A stretch of DNA of 64,000 bases, taken from assembly GCA_019671005.1 (NCBI GenBank), contig CM033752.1:21584969-21648968 (forward strand), given 5' to 3'. Position numbers and translations under genes: made by a program. Under the pieces are notes generated by a model. It was not told the DNA's origin, did no database searches, and saw only the letters and a list, made by a program, of their open reading frames with translations. Below are positions 23,695-33,678 of this stretch, piece after piece; positions within the stretch are counted from its first letter, which is position 1; every line of letters starts with the position of its first letter. The stretch is from Hibiscus mutabilis (lineage: Eukaryota; Streptophyta; Magnoliopsida; Malvales; Malvaceae).

Positions 23695-25263
23695 TATAAC
23701 GGCCCGAATTTCTGAGTTCTTCCCTCTTCAAAACCCATTTTCTCCACACTAAAAATCCCATATTTTTACATCAAATGGTTTTCTCAAGATTCAAGATTCA
23801 AATATGTTAATCTCCATCTCTCAAGCTTCAAGAAAAGTGTATTCTCGTGGTAAAAGGGTAAGATTTTCATAAATGGTTTTTTGGGAAGTTTAAGGCTTTA
23901 GGAAGATTTCTTTTGATCTTAAGGTTGTAGCTTGTAGCAAATTCCTCCATGGGCTCTAATCCAAGTTTTGTTTCAGATTTCATGTTTGAGTGGCAAATGG
24001 AAGAGGTTGGAAGACTTTTGCAAGAAGCTTAGGTTTAAGATTCTTGTTTAAGGTTAGTACACTACTAAATCCTTTGGTTCATGAACATCCTAAGGATGAT
24101 GCCTTGTTTGCTTAGATTTGATGTTATAGGTTGTTTTTGGGTGTTTGAGTTTTAGAGACCTTCTTAAATGGTAAAATATGAGATTAATGTTAATAACATG
24201 TAAAAATGGTAGCAAACCACCCTAAACAACTCACATAAGATGTAGGATCGAGATATGAAGTTTTGATTATGATTTGGGGGCTTTTGGGATAATTTCCCAA
24301 GCCTAAGAAGCCATTTTTAGGCTTCGATATTGGTACACGGGGAGCCGTACCAATACCCTAAGTGTTCTGGGTTGAAGAACATTGTTTGATTAGGTTAAGC
24401 TAAGAGAGGGGTATCAGTACATTGTTCAACCTGTATTGGTACGCTATATGAAACCGTATCGATACGAGTCAGCTTGTACCAGTACGCAAAGGCCTAAAGA
24501 AATTCTAGTGAGCTATTTTGGTATTGGTATGTTGTGATTATCGGTGCCCAGGGGTACCGTACCGGTACGCGAGGGCCAGTACTGGTACCCACTGGGCATT
24601 CTGCCCAAAAATGTCGAAATGGAGCCCAAGAGGATGAAAAATTGTGGAATATGGCCCAATGGGTCTCTAAGGAGATAATAAGAGCTATAAAACTGAGAAT
24701 CCGGATTTTACTCCCCTATAGGAGCATAATGTGTAATAACTTGGTAAGACTTTGGGTGACTTGTTGTAATAGCAACCATAGGAGATACTTGGTGGATCTT
24801 GTCAATGTTGTGTGCTATATGGACACTTGTTTGGTTGAGTCACCTTGTGTGTTGGGATCCGAATACCCAATGAGTGTGTTGCAACACCATGAGATGAGAC
24901 ATCGAATGTATGATCCCGAGGCTGTGTGACACTGGGCCTCATCCAGAGAGAGTGTATGTTCCTGAGGCTGTGTGACACAGGGTCTCATTCCAGGTTTATG
25001 GTTTGATGCATATGTTTGATGTGTGAGATTTGATGCATCTATTGTTGTCATGTGTTTAGACGACTAGAGGTAGCGCTTGTACTTGTTGTAATGCCAGTCA
25101 ATTTCATCCTTATAAATACTTTCAAATATTTACCTATGTTTTAAATGACTGAAAATATAATGGATTCAGAAATTGATTGTAGATTCAGCTAAACTAGGTC
25201 AAAATTTTATGGTTGCAGGTTTGCTTGAGGCCCAAGTGTGACATTCAGGTTTAGGGTGTTACA
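23695..25263 (+). repeat. Probable solo LTR inserted in the LINE
   Basis: The insert runs from tataacggcccg to gggtgttaca, i.e. near TGTAAC...GTTACA ends. LINE coding sequence continues on both sides, in the region leading into RT. It has no gene. A cluster of gtatcggtac-type motifs lies at 24330-24590, as in the Tekay LTRs, and an imperfect 56-bp duplication (ccgaggctgtgtgacac) lies near 24917-24990. The flanks read ctgcc and ttacc, a weak match for a 5-bp duplication. A solo LTR left by recombination is the simplest reading. Confidence 0.6.
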
Positions 25264-25761
25264 TTACCCTAAATCAAACAACACCCATTCTCATTCCCAA
25301 TATTGAGGTCCCTTAATATTTCATTGACTTTCGACCCAACAACTTATGCTCAGTCCTGTATAGGTTGGTTATAGAAGTCATTGTTCGACACCTCAAGCAA
25401 ATCATACCTTTACTAATTCATCGAGTTCATACGAGCTTCATTGTTGGAAGATTAATCATAGAAAATATTATTCTAAATCAAGAAATTATTCATTTCATGC
25501 GCAACAAAAATACAAAACATGGATGGATGACTATCAAAGTTGACTTGGAGAAGACTTAGACAAAATTCAATGAAAACGAACTAGAAGATGTCAGGTTGCC
25601 CTAAGGTATTATCCGAACCATCATGCACTATATCACATCTTCTATGCCACTCCAATAGAATAGTTCTCTCTCTGAAATTTTCAGGCCTTAAAGTAGGGTT
25701 CGGCTAGATGATCCTCTATCGCCTTACTTATTTGTATTGGCCATGGAACATCATGATATAT
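25264..25761 (+). pseudogene. LINE reverse transcriptase, N-terminal half
   Basis: The stretch IPNIEVPYFIDFRPNNLC, followed by LYRLVIEVIVRHLKQIIP and FIVGRLIIENIILNQEI (25290-25510), corresponds to the FRPISLCN and FVPGR motifs of plant LINEs. MTIKVDLEKT near 25530 carries the first catalytic Asp. DDPLSPYLFVLAMEH near 25708-25752 is the GDPLSP motif, with its first Gly as Asp. Athila-1 interrupts right after this motif and before FADD. Confidence 0.85.
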
Positions 25762-26056
25762 TGTTGTGTGTGATAAGTGCTACGCAATTGTGCAAGTATA
25801 CACGTCGCAAGTAATAAAGTGATATGAGTATCGAGTATCGTCTCCACAGGGATTGGTTTGGGCCACTTTGCTTAAGTTACTGCACTGTGAAAAGTAAAAA
25901 CACAATTGATAATATGAGTTCTAATTAACGAGTAAACTAAGAGCAATAAACTAAAAGAATAGATTAAAGAAAAAGAGAGAGATAGGCCAGGTTATCGTGA
26001 GTTGAGGTGTGATAGCCGATTGGATCGTCTTGGTAAAAGAGTGCACGGGCAACTCA

Positions 26057-26119
26057 GTTGCCGTGGCAACTTGCACAACGGGGTTGCCTTGGCAACTAAT
26101 CGATGGTTGCCTGGGCAAC
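26057..26119. repeat. Three GTTGCC-NN-GGCAAC palindromic motifs
   Basis: The copies are GTTGCCGTGGCAAC (26057-26070), GTTGCCTTGGCAAC (26083-26096) and GTTGCCTGGGCAAC (26106-26119), with 6-bp arms and a variable 2-bp centre. They are repeated in the other LTR from 36235. Related forms are scattered over the whole element. Confidence 0.92.
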
Positions 26120-26640
26120 TAGTTGGGCAACTACTTGGGCGTCTGAGCAGCAACTTCAAGGTTCGGCAGAGCGTTCTTCAATGGTTTCTTCTTATCCCTA
26201 AGTCGAAACTCTAGCTACTTGTGCATGCCTTGATAATACATCCCTGCGTGAATCAAGGGTGAACAACAACCAATCTTGCGCTCCTCTTAGTCGTTGAAAT
26301 CCTTAACTTATTCCTAAGCCGGATTAATCTTCACCATCAATAGATTGAATAAAGACCATACTCATTCGTTTCTTGAATCTAACTCTCCCGATATTAGATA
26401 AATAGATGAAGTTACGAGATCCTCTCCCAATTCACTCGCAAACAAGAATAAAAGCCAAGAATGAGTAAACCTTGAATAGAAAAGTGCAAACTCTTATTAC
26501 CTAAACAAAATCCAATTGTTTCTCACAACAACAATACACAATAACCCCAACTGATCAAGTTAGTTCATGGTTGGGTTCAAAAGATATACAAAGAATAATC
26601 CCCAAACCATGAATCTAATGGAAGCAAAGAAGAAGAAGAA

Positions 26641-26760
26641 GTCGAAATTTCCCCTAATGCTCTCTATGGAGTTGTCGAAATTCCCCTAGCCTTCTCTCTT
26701 GGAGTTGTCGAAATTCCCTCTTGCTCTCTCCCTGGAATTGTCGAAATCTCCTTGATATTT
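26641..26760 (-). repeat. Four 33-bp units next to the Athila-1 promoter
   Basis: The string gtcgaaat recurs at 26641, 26674, 26707 and 26740, an exact 33-bp period, with the spacer following a cttctctcttggagtt theme. In element orientation the array lies just downstream of the TATA box, about where transcription should start. The 5' LTR has the array too (near 36818-36925), with small deletions. Confidence 0.85.
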
Positions 26761-27008
26761 ATAGGGCTAGGCCAAAGTCCTTCTTTGAGGAGGAGTTTGA
26801 GTTGGAATTAAATTATCTTTAAAGAATATAATTCTTTATTATAATTTTATTCCTATTAGAACTTCTCCTATCTTCTTGGAATTTAACTCTTCTTTAATCT
26901 CTGCATGGCAATCAAATTCCTTTGGGCTTGGGCCTTGCTCCATGTCATCTTGGGCTTGTAAAGTTATGAATTTCGACATCCATATTGCTTTTGGTCTTTG
27001 TCGACAAA

Positions 27009-27113
27009 TGCCATGGCAACTGGCTCGGCGTCTCCTTCATGCACTGCCCTGGCAACTAGCTCGGCATATCCTTCATGCATTGCCCTGGCAACTAGCTCGG
27101 CATTGCTTTGGCA
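27009..27113. repeat. 36-bp tandem repeat in Athila-1 LTR
   Basis: Units starting tgccatggcaactggctcgg at 27009 and tgccctggcaactagctcgg at 27045 and 27081 have an exact 36-bp period; the third is partial. Each holds one half of the GTTGCC/GGCAAC motif. The 5' LTR copy lies at about 37182-37286. Confidence 0.9.
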
Positions 27114-27320
27114 AGTGATCCTGCACATACACACACAAAAACACACCAAAGCAGCATCTATTTCCACAAAAATCACCAAGTTATGTAATCAAGCTCAACG
27201 ATTGAAGGAAACATGGATTAATGCATGAATGGCTAACTATGCAACTAATATGAGCCTAAGTCTAACAATAATATGAGTAAAAAGGGTAAAAAAAAATAGT
27301 ACTTTTGAACACTTATCACA

Positions 27321-27332
27321 CCCCCAAACTCG
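27321..27332 (-). other. Polypurine tract of Athila-1
   Basis: On the minus strand cgagtttggggg directly precedes the 3' LTR start TGTGATAAGTG. A related block (tttggggggg with ttgaggacaat beside it) lies 770 bp upstream at 28089-28133. Confidence 0.85.
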
Positions 27333-28335
27333 AACTATTGCTTGTCCTCAAGCAATGCAAACTCATAATTACCTGCCAAGACTTCAAATTTTCACAAACT
27401 TAGCTTTGAACTTGATTTCAATTCTTTGAACCGGGGCACAAAGTATGATTGGCTTTTTATTTTTTGGAAAACTGAGAAGTTACTCGGAATCAAACTATAA
27501 TGCTTGTGAGTGTGTGCGGAGTTGTGTGCGAGTTGATTTTTCGGATTCTATGCAAACAATAGGTTTTCAAATTACTTCATTGGGTTCTTTTTAACATGTT
27601 TTAACTAGAGCCAATTTCGGGCACCTCTAGTGTTTTATTTTTAGTTTTCTTAAGTTAATTTAATCGACTAGAGCCGTTTTGCACCTCTAGTTAAAAAATT
27701 TTAACGCCTCCTAGAGCCAGTTTGTGCACCTCTAGTGATCAATTTTTTATCATATGCTAGAGCCAATTTCGGGCACCTCTAGCATTCATCCAATTTTTAT
27801 TCTAATCCCCAATTAGTTAATTATCCACCTAAGTTTACTAGAACTCCTTAAATCAATCAAACCACAACAAAGAGCATCAAATTTAGCATCATAGTAAAAT
27901 TCTAAGTTTTTCCATGGTTATCCTAGAATAAAAATTCTATCAATTAAGTGCATTGGTAAAGTCATCATTGAATATTCATCAAATCTAAGCAATTCTTGTT
28001 CCAATTAAAGGCATGGCAAGCAATTTATGTATCCTAAATGTAATGCTTAAGATTAATGTAACTAAACATGGTAATTACTAATAACAATCCCCCCCAAACT
28101 CGAGTGAGGCATTGTCCTCAATGCATGCATAAAAATAACGAAAAATAACAATAAAAATAAAAATGCATACAAGGACTTACTCCGAGAGTTCGTCATCGTA
28201 GATGATTAGTTTCCTTCTAGTTGGCATCTTGATTTTCTTGCTTGAACGCGATGGTTGTTTTCTTGTTGCCGGTGGTGGAATCGATCCTCGTACGGGGTTG
28301 TCCTCATCATCCTCTTCATCAATGTCAATGGCTTT
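27333..28335 (-). other. Athila-1 3' non-coding region
   Basis: About 1 kb without a gene lies between the ORF2 stop and the polypurine tract. It contains a second polypurine-like block (28089-28133) and the four hairpins at 27604-27785. Such a long 3' region is common in Athila/Tat elements. Confidence 0.7.
27604..27785. repeat. Four short hairpins in the Athila-1 3' region
   Basis: Each copy has a 6-7 bp stem ctagag/ctctag around a 12-15 base loop of the type ccaatttcgggcac: 27604-27631, 27667-27691, 27711-27735 and 27756-27783. Copy 1 closes with A-T (actagag/ctctagt), while copy 4 closes with G-C (gctagag/ctctagc) and extends two more pairs. This change keeps pairing. Copies 1 and 4 have identical loops. 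Confidence 0.82.
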
Positions 28336-29640
28336 TCATTTGGAGGATTCAATTGGTGCGGTCTTTATTGGTTCAATGGAGGACTCGTCCGAATCTGAAA
28401 AATCAGAAAATGATTCCGTAGGAGTTGATTCGGGCATAGGTGCTTTACCTTTGGCTTTTGCAGTGGTTTCCGGGGCATTGTCAGGGTTGGTTGCCGTGGC
28501 GTCTGCTTCCTTGGTTGCCGTGGCGACTGCTTCATTGGTTGCCGGGGCAAGAATCTCGGCGGGAAAGATTGGGAACGGCACACGATTGTCCGGGTACTTT
28601 TCTAGGATGACTTGGGTGATGGCATTGTTGTGCTCCTTCATGTACCGCATGAACATTAGTTGCCGATCTTCAATTTGCCTTAGGCGGCTTTCCAATGGGT
28701 TCAAAAGTGCTTCAAAGTGTCCCGGGATTAATGGCCGAGTTGCCCTGGCGTTAGGTGCTTGGGCATTAGGGATTCCCGCGGCGGCAGGAGTTATCGTGGC
28801 AATTGGAGGCCTTGAAGAATCTCCCGGTGCCTCTCCCATTAGCTTTCGGATTAGTGCTTGATTCCAACCAGACTTGGGTAGGGCCTTTTCATCAGTGGAC
28901 TCACTCGGGATATGCATCTCCTTGCAAAGATTGGAAATTAAGCAAGGGAAGAAAAGATAACCCTTATCTTTTGAGCTGCATACAAAAATCTCATCGCAAA
29001 TAATTTTTCCAATGTTAATGATGCGATTATGCAAAATAGAATGTATGAGCAAAAGACGTGGTATGTCAACGGTAGTATTGTGTGTGGAGGGCATTAAAGA
29101 AGTTTTAACAAACTTATTCCATAGTTTTGCCTCGGGTTTAAGCCGAAGGCGATTTACCGTGCCCTTGTATTTACCGTCGTTCCAATGAGTTCCCGGTTGA
29201 GTGAGTTCTTGAAGCACCTTGTCGAGTTGCTTGGGATTGATTTGGTCAACGAAGGCTTGATGCTCGTCCTTCTCAATGTAAAGTCCGTAAAAGGTGTTGA
29301 TGCTTTCGGGACTTATAAGTATGGCCTTGTCACGAACAAAAACATAAGGATTATCCGGGTTAGGTGAGTGAGCATAGAATTCTCTTACCCATGAGATGTT
29401 ACCCGGTTCCGGTTGATGGCAAAAGATTTGCCACTTTTGATGTGCAATCCTCTTGAAGATGAATGGTTCAAGGCCGAAATCTGGATGAGAGTTGGAGTAT
29501 TCAAAGCCTTGTTCTTCATGAATCTTCCGGCTTTCAAACTTAGATTGAAATCTTTCTTGAACCGCCGGTGTAGCAAACTTCTTGTATCTTGGTTCTTTGG
29601 AGGAACTTGGATGAACTAAAAGTTTAATCTTGGATGCCAT
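28336..29640 (-). CDS. Athila-1 ORF2, plant transposon protein family
   Basis: This is an intact 434-codon frame from ATG at 29640 to the stop at 28336, separate from pol and about 525 bp downstream of it. The N-terminal two thirds (KFATPAVQERFQSKF, REFYAHSPNPDNP, STHNTTVDIPRLLLIHSIL) match the protein often annotated as a putative plant transposon protein in Athila/Tat-type elements. It would occupy the place of the env-like ORF of Athila, but I see no signal peptide or membrane segment. The C-terminal third is Ala/Pro/Thr/Glu-rich (ATNEAVATATKEADATATN) and Ser/Asp-rich at the end. Its function is unknown. Athila-2 has a ruined copy at 57080-58480. Confidence 0.85.
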   Translation of the reverse strand: MASKIKLLVHPSSSKEPRYKKFATPAVQERFQSKFESRKIHEEQGFEYSNSHPDFGLEPFIFKRIAHQKWQIFCHQPEPGNISWVREFYAHSPNPDNPYVFVRDKAILISPESINTFYGLYIEKDEHQAFVDQINPKQLDKVLQELTQPGTHWNDGKYKGTVNRLRLKPEAKLWNKFVKTSLMPSTHNTTVDIPRLLLIHSILHNRIINIGKIICDEIFVCSSKDKGYLFFPCLISNLCKEMHIPSESTDEKALPKSGWNQALIRKLMGEAPGDSSRPPIATITPAAAGIPNAQAPNARATRPLIPGHFEALLNPLESRLRQIEDRQLMFMRYMKEHNNAITQVILEKYPDNRVPFPIFPAEILAPATNEAVATATKEADATATNPDNAPETTAKAKGKAPMPESTPTESFSDFSDSDESSIEPIKTAPIESSK

Positions 29641-30165
29641 GTATGATCTTGGTTGTGAGTAAAAACAAAGAAAAGAAACTAAAAAGTTGCAAGATAGAAA
29701 GTAGGAATAGGTTAAGGGTGATGGGTTTTATAGAAAGGATAGGTGGGTGGGATTAGGGGAAAACGAAAAAGGGTTTAGGGTTTTGTAGGAGTTGTCGACA
29801 AGGGTTTTGGTTAGGATGAATTGGAGGCTTTATATAAGCCTTAGATTCAGCCCATTAGTTTCATTGTTGAAGATGTTTTCCTACTTGGTTTAGAATTCCT
29901 TCTTTATCTTGAACTTCTTTTCCTACAATTCAAAAACAAATCAAATAAGGATTAAAATTAAATATAAACTAATAGAGAAAATAAATAAAGATGTGTAATA
30001 GGATTCTTAAACTTGAATAAAAAAATCTATCCTAAAACTACTAATAATCGAAGAAAAAAAATAAAAAAAAAAATTAGAAAAAAAATGAAAAATAAATAAT
30101 TAACTAATCGACAAAAACAAAAATAAAAATAAATAAAAATAAAAATATCAAAAGGGAGGGCATGC
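29641..30165 (-). other. Spacer between pol and ORF2 of Athila-1
   Basis: There is no gene. The pol-proximal half (30040-30150) is a simple A-rich stretch (aaaaataaataaaaat type on the plus strand). The ORF2-proximal part could hold an ORF2 promoter, but I see no clear signal. Confidence 0.6.
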
Positions 30166-32160
30166 TCATGCATCTCCTAAATTGACCACTTCCTTGTTAC
30201 GTTCCACATGGGCACCATTGTAGTGCTTCAATCTTTGTCCATTAACTTTGAATTCATGGTTGTCAGAGATGGACTTGATTATCACGGCGCCATGGGAGAA
30301 TGGTTTGACGACTTCAAATGGTCCTGACCATCTTGATTTCAGCTTTCCTGGGAAAAGTTTTAGCCGAGAATTGAATAGGAGAACTAGTTGCCCTGGCGTG
30401 AATTGTCGTGGCAATAGTTTCTTGTCATGCCATCGCTTTGTTTTCTCCTTGTAGATTCGTGCATTGTTATAGGCGAGTGCACGAAATTCTTCTATCTCAT
30501 TGAGATCCATCAAGCGCTTTTGTCCGACACTTTCCCAATCCATATTCACGGTCTTGATTGCCCAGTACGCCTTGTGCTCGATTTCCACCGGTAGATGACA
30601 TGTTTTACCATAGACAAGCCGGAAGGGGGACATACCTAATGGTGTTTTGAATGCAGTGCGATATGCCCAAAGTGCATCATCTAGTTTTAATGACCAATCC
30701 TTCCTTGAGGGATTTACAACTTTCTCGAGTATTCCCTTCAACTCCCGGTTGGAAATTTCTGCTTGCCCGTTGGTTTGTGGGTGATATGCCGTGGCGATCT
30801 TGTGTGATATGCCGAAGTGTTGCAACATCTTGGCAATTAGTCTGTTGTCAAAATGCTTGCCCCCGTCACTGATAATCGCTCTCGGTATCCCAAACCTTGT
30901 AAATATGTTTTTCTGCAGGAATCGTTGCACAGTCTTGGAATCGTCGTTGGGAACTGCAGCTGCCTCTACCCATTTAGACACATAGTCGACGGTGAGTAAG
31001 ATGTAGAGGTTGCCGTATGAAGATGGGAAAGGTCCCATAAAATCGATCCCCCATACATCGAACAGTTCCACCTCGATGATGTTTTGGAGTGGCATCTTAT
31101 GTCGTCTAGAGATATTGCCCGTCCTCTGGCAACGATCACATTGCTTGTAAAAGTCTTGGGCATCTTTGTACAATGTTGGCCAATACAAACCGGATTGCAA
31201 GACTTTGGCCGCGGTACGAGTTCCTCCAAAATGTCCTCCATAGGGTGAAGAATGGCATTGTCGGAGTACATTCTGTTGCTCTTCTTCAGGGACACATCGG
31301 CGTATGACCTGATCTGCACATTGTTTAAACAAAAGAGGCTCGTCCCAAAAGTAATGCTTAGCATCATGGTGGAACCGCTTCTTCCTTTGGTGAGTAATGC
31401 CATACGGAAAAATACCACAAACAAGGAAGTTAACTAAATCTGCGTACCAGGGTATTGCCGAGGCATGTGCTGCCGTAGTGTCTGCTCCCAAAATTGCCGA
31501 GGCGTGTGCGTCAAAGACTGCTGCGGCGTCGAGAGTTGCCGAGGCGTGTGCATCCATGGTTGCCGAGGCGTCATGGGCTGCCGAGGCGTTGAGGGTTGCC
31601 GAGGCAATTAGAATTTGTTCATCCGGGAATGCATCGTATATCTCTAGATCCGCGTCTTTCTCAATATTGCATTCCAGACGTGATAAGTGATCGGCCACTT
31701 GATTTTCTGTTCCTTTCCTGTCATTGATTTCAATATCAAATTCTTGTAAAAGTAATATCCAACGAATCAAACGAGGTTTAGCATCCTTTTTAGCAAATAA
31801 GTATTTGATTGCCGAATGGTCCGTATGAACAATTACCTTTGTACCAATTAAATAGGATCGGAACTTGTCAAATGCGAAAACTACAGCTAGTAACTCTTTC
31901 TCCGTTGTTGTGTAATTCACTTGAGCATCATTAAGAGTTTTACTAGCGTAGTATATCACATGGAAGGTCTTACCTGTGCGTTGGCCTAGGACTGCTCCTA
32001 CCGCGAAATCACTTGCATCACACATGAGCTCAAAAGGTAGCGTCCAATCTGGTGGAACGACAATGGGTGCCGAGGCAAGCTTTTTCTTTAGGGTTTCGAA
32101 TGCTTGAGTGCAAGAATCATCAAAATCGAAGACTTTATCCTGTTCAAGCAGATTACACAA
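30166..32160 (-). CDS. pol: Athila-1 RT end, RNase H and integrase
   Basis: This is a 664-codon open block. Codons 1-50 are the RT connection. RNase H follows with CDASDFAVGAVLGQ, TTTEKELLAVVFA and HTDHSAIKYL, keeping the acidic residues. A linker rich in Ala-Ser-Ala-Thr repeats covers about codons 190-245 (plus-strand 31420-31600). Integrase has the zinc end CHSSPYGGHFGG...CDRCQRTG, the core Asp in WGIDFMGP, Asp in IISDGGKHF and Glu in GQAEISNRELK, and a GPF-type C-terminus (KSRWSGPFEVVKPFSHG). It ends with a stop at 30166. The upstream 483-codon block is in the same frame, separated by a TGA at 32227-32229. Part of a gag-pol polyprotein, it is listed as coding because the frame is open, although the whole is interrupted. 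Confidence 0.85.
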   Translation of the reverse strand: MCNLLEQDKVFDFDDSCTQAFETLKKKLASAPIVVPPDWTLPFELMCDASDFAVGAVLGQRTGKTFHVIYYASKTLNDAQVNYTTTEKELLAVVFAFDKFRSYLIGTKVIVHTDHSAIKYLFAKKDAKPRLIRWILLLQEFDIEINDRKGTENQVADHLSRLECNIEKDADLEIYDAFPDEQILIASATLNASAAHDASATMDAHASATLDAAAVFDAHASAILGADTTAAHASAIPWYADLVNFLVCGIFPYGITHQRKKRFHHDAKHYFWDEPLLFKQCADQVIRRCVPEEEQQNVLRQCHSSPYGGHFGGTRTAAKVLQSGLYWPTLYKDAQDFYKQCDRCQRTGNISRRHKMPLQNIIEVELFDVWGIDFMGPFPSSYGNLYILLTVDYVSKWVEAAAVPNDDSKTVQRFLQKNIFTRFGIPRAIISDGGKHFDNRLIAKMLQHFGISHKIATAYHPQTNGQAEISNRELKGILEKVVNPSRKDWSLKLDDALWAYRTAFKTPLGMSPFRLVYGKTCHLPVEIEHKAYWAIKTVNMDWESVGQKRLMDLNEIEEFRALAYNNARIYKEKTKRWHDKKLLPRQFTPGQLVLLFNSRLKLFPGKLKSRWSGPFEVVKPFSHGAVIIKSISDNHEFKVNGQRLKHYNGAHVERNKEVVNLGDA
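31420..31610 (-). repeat. Ala-rich repeat between RNase H and integrase
   Basis: On the plus strand ttgccgaggc-type motifs recur about nine times. On the coding strand they give DAHASATLDA, DAHASAI and AAHASAI units. The insert lies in the linker after HLSRLE and before the integrase zinc finger, where length variation should be tolerated. Athila-2 lacks it. Confidence 0.85.
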
Positions 32161-32226
32161 AGGTTTAGTGATTTTAGAAAAATTATGAATGAACCTCCTG
32201 TAAAAACCTGCATGTCCGAGAAAACT

Positions 32227-33678
32227 TCAAATTCCTTTAACCGAATTTGGTGGGGGTAATCTCTCGATCACATCCACCTTGGCTTTGTCTACTTCAATTC
32301 CCTTGGATGAAATCTTATGGCCGAGCACTATTCCTTCATCTACCATAAAGTGGCATTTCTCCCAATTGAGGACTAAATCTGTTTCTTCGCATCTTGCCAA
32401 CACCCTCTCTAAATTGCCGAGACTGTCGTCGAAGTCATTACCAAAAACCGAAAAATCATCCATGAAGATCTCAAGGAAGTCTTCGACCATGTCTGAAAAG
32501 AGCGCCATCATGCATCTTTGGAAGGTTGCCGGGGCGTTACACAATCCGAACGGCATCCTTCGGAAGACATAAGTACCGTATGGGCATGTGAAGGTTGTCT
32601 TTTCTTGATCTTCTGGTGCTTTGGCAATCTGATTGTAACCTGAATAACCATCAAGAAAACAATAAAAGGGTTTACCTGCAAGACGGTCAAGCATTTGATC
32701 AATAAAGGGTAATGGGAAGTGATCTTTCCTAGTGGCTTTGTTTAGCTTTCGATAGTCCATACAAACCCTCCAACCGGTCACATTCCTGGTTGGGATAAGT
32801 TCATTATTTTCATTGCTTACCACTGTTATACCTCCTTTTTTCGGTACACATTGTACCGGACTTACCCACGTACTATCGGAGATAGGGTATATAATGCCGG
32901 TGTCAAGCCACTTGATGATTTCTTTCATTACAACCCCTTTCATGGCATGATTCAGTCTCCTTTGGGCCTCAATTGAAGGTTTGTGATCATCTTCCAACAA
33001 GATCTTGTGCATGCACAGCGCCAGGCTAATTCCCTTCAAGTCGGCAATTGTCCACCCTATTGCCTTTTTATGTAGCTTCAACATGTTGATCAGCTTCTTT
33101 TCCTGCTCAGGCTGTAACTTAGAGGAAATAATTACAGGTAATGTATTATCGATCCCTAAGTATTCATATTTCAGTTGCTCTGGCAATTGTTTCAACTCAA
33201 GAATTGGTGGATTTTTGATAGAGGGTTTTTCGATCTTACCTTCCTTACCTGAGTAGTCCAGTGGTTCAAAGTATGTACCTGGTCGATTGACTAGCCAATT
33301 TGCCTCTTCTGGTTGTTCCTCATCGACCGATTCTTCATACTCCTCATGTTTCTCGTGTTCGGCAATGTAGTTGCCGAGGCAACTAAATTCCTCATCGAAG
33401 TTAAACTCTGCCGTGGCATGAAGTAGTTGGCATTCTTCTGGATCATCTGCATGCCTTAGTGTTTGGAACACATTTAGTTTTACCTGCTGGTCATTCACCC
33501 TCATTGTGAGTTCTCCCTTTTCAACATCAATCAAGGTTCTCCCTGTCGCTAGGAATGGTCTCCCGAGAATGATAGGTGCATGCTCATCTGCTTCACAATC
33601 CAAAACAATAAAGTCAGCGGGAAAAATGAATTTATCAACTTTTACCAAGATGTCCTCGATTTTTCCCTCCGGATGCAC
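32227..33678 (-). CDS. pol: Athila-1 protease end and reverse transcriptase
   Basis: This is a 483-codon open block ending at a TGA (32227-32229). Codons 1-70 are the protease C-terminal half (APIILGRPFLATG). An acidic linker follows, then RT: WVSPVQCVPKKGG, GWRVCMDYRKLNKAT, LDGYSGYNQI, PFGLCNAPATFQRC and the active site FMDDFSVFG near plus-strand 32448-32466. The TGA lies in the conserved stretch before SFLGHAGFYRRF, where the family has an Arg codon; a C-to-T change in CGA would explain it. Translation continues in the same frame in the 664-codon block. Confidence 0.85.
   Translation of the reverse strand: MHPEGKIEDILVKVDKFIFPADFIVLDCEADEHAPIILGRPFLATGRTLIDVEKGELTMRVNDQQVKLNVFQTLRHADDPEECQLLHATAEFNFDEEFSCLGNYIAEHEKHEEYEESVDEEQPEEANWLVNRPGTYFEPLDYSGKEGKIEKPSIKNPPILELKQLPEQLKYEYLGIDNTLPVIISSKLQPEQEKKLINMLKLHKKAIGWTIADLKGISLALCMHKILLEDDHKPSIEAQRRLNHAMKGVVMKEIIKWLDTGIIYPISDSTWVSPVQCVPKKGGITVVSNENNELIPTRNVTGWRVCMDYRKLNKATRKDHFPLPFIDQMLDRLAGKPFYCFLDGYSGYNQIAKAPEDQEKTTFTCPYGTYVFRRMPFGLCNAPATFQRCMMALFSDMVEDFLEIFMDDFSVFGNDFDDSLGNLERVLARCEETDLVLNWEKCHFMVDEGIVLGHKISSKGIEVDKAKVDVIERLPPPNSVKGI

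Larger units (their letters stand above)
25762..27320 (-). repeat. Athila-1 3' LTR
   Basis: In element orientation it starts TGTGATAAGTG (27320 downward) and ends ...CACTTATCACACACAACA (25762). The inverted TGTGATAAGTG/CACTTATCAC pair lies close to both ends. Inside are three GTTGCC-NN-GGCAAC motifs (26057-26119), four 33-bp units next to the TATA box (26641-26760) and three 36-bp units (27009-27113). Confidence 0.95.

Noticed and set aside
26876..27228. Small frames in the Athila-1 LTRs (repeated at 37049-37401)
   Set aside because: They lie in LTR sequence over the 36-bp repeat, in several frames on both strands, with no domain.
28202..28861. 219-codon plus-strand open frame
   Set aside because: It is the antisense of Athila-1 ORF2, whose minus-strand frame has family similarity; the plus-strand product is Ala/Ser/Val-rich with no recognisable domain.
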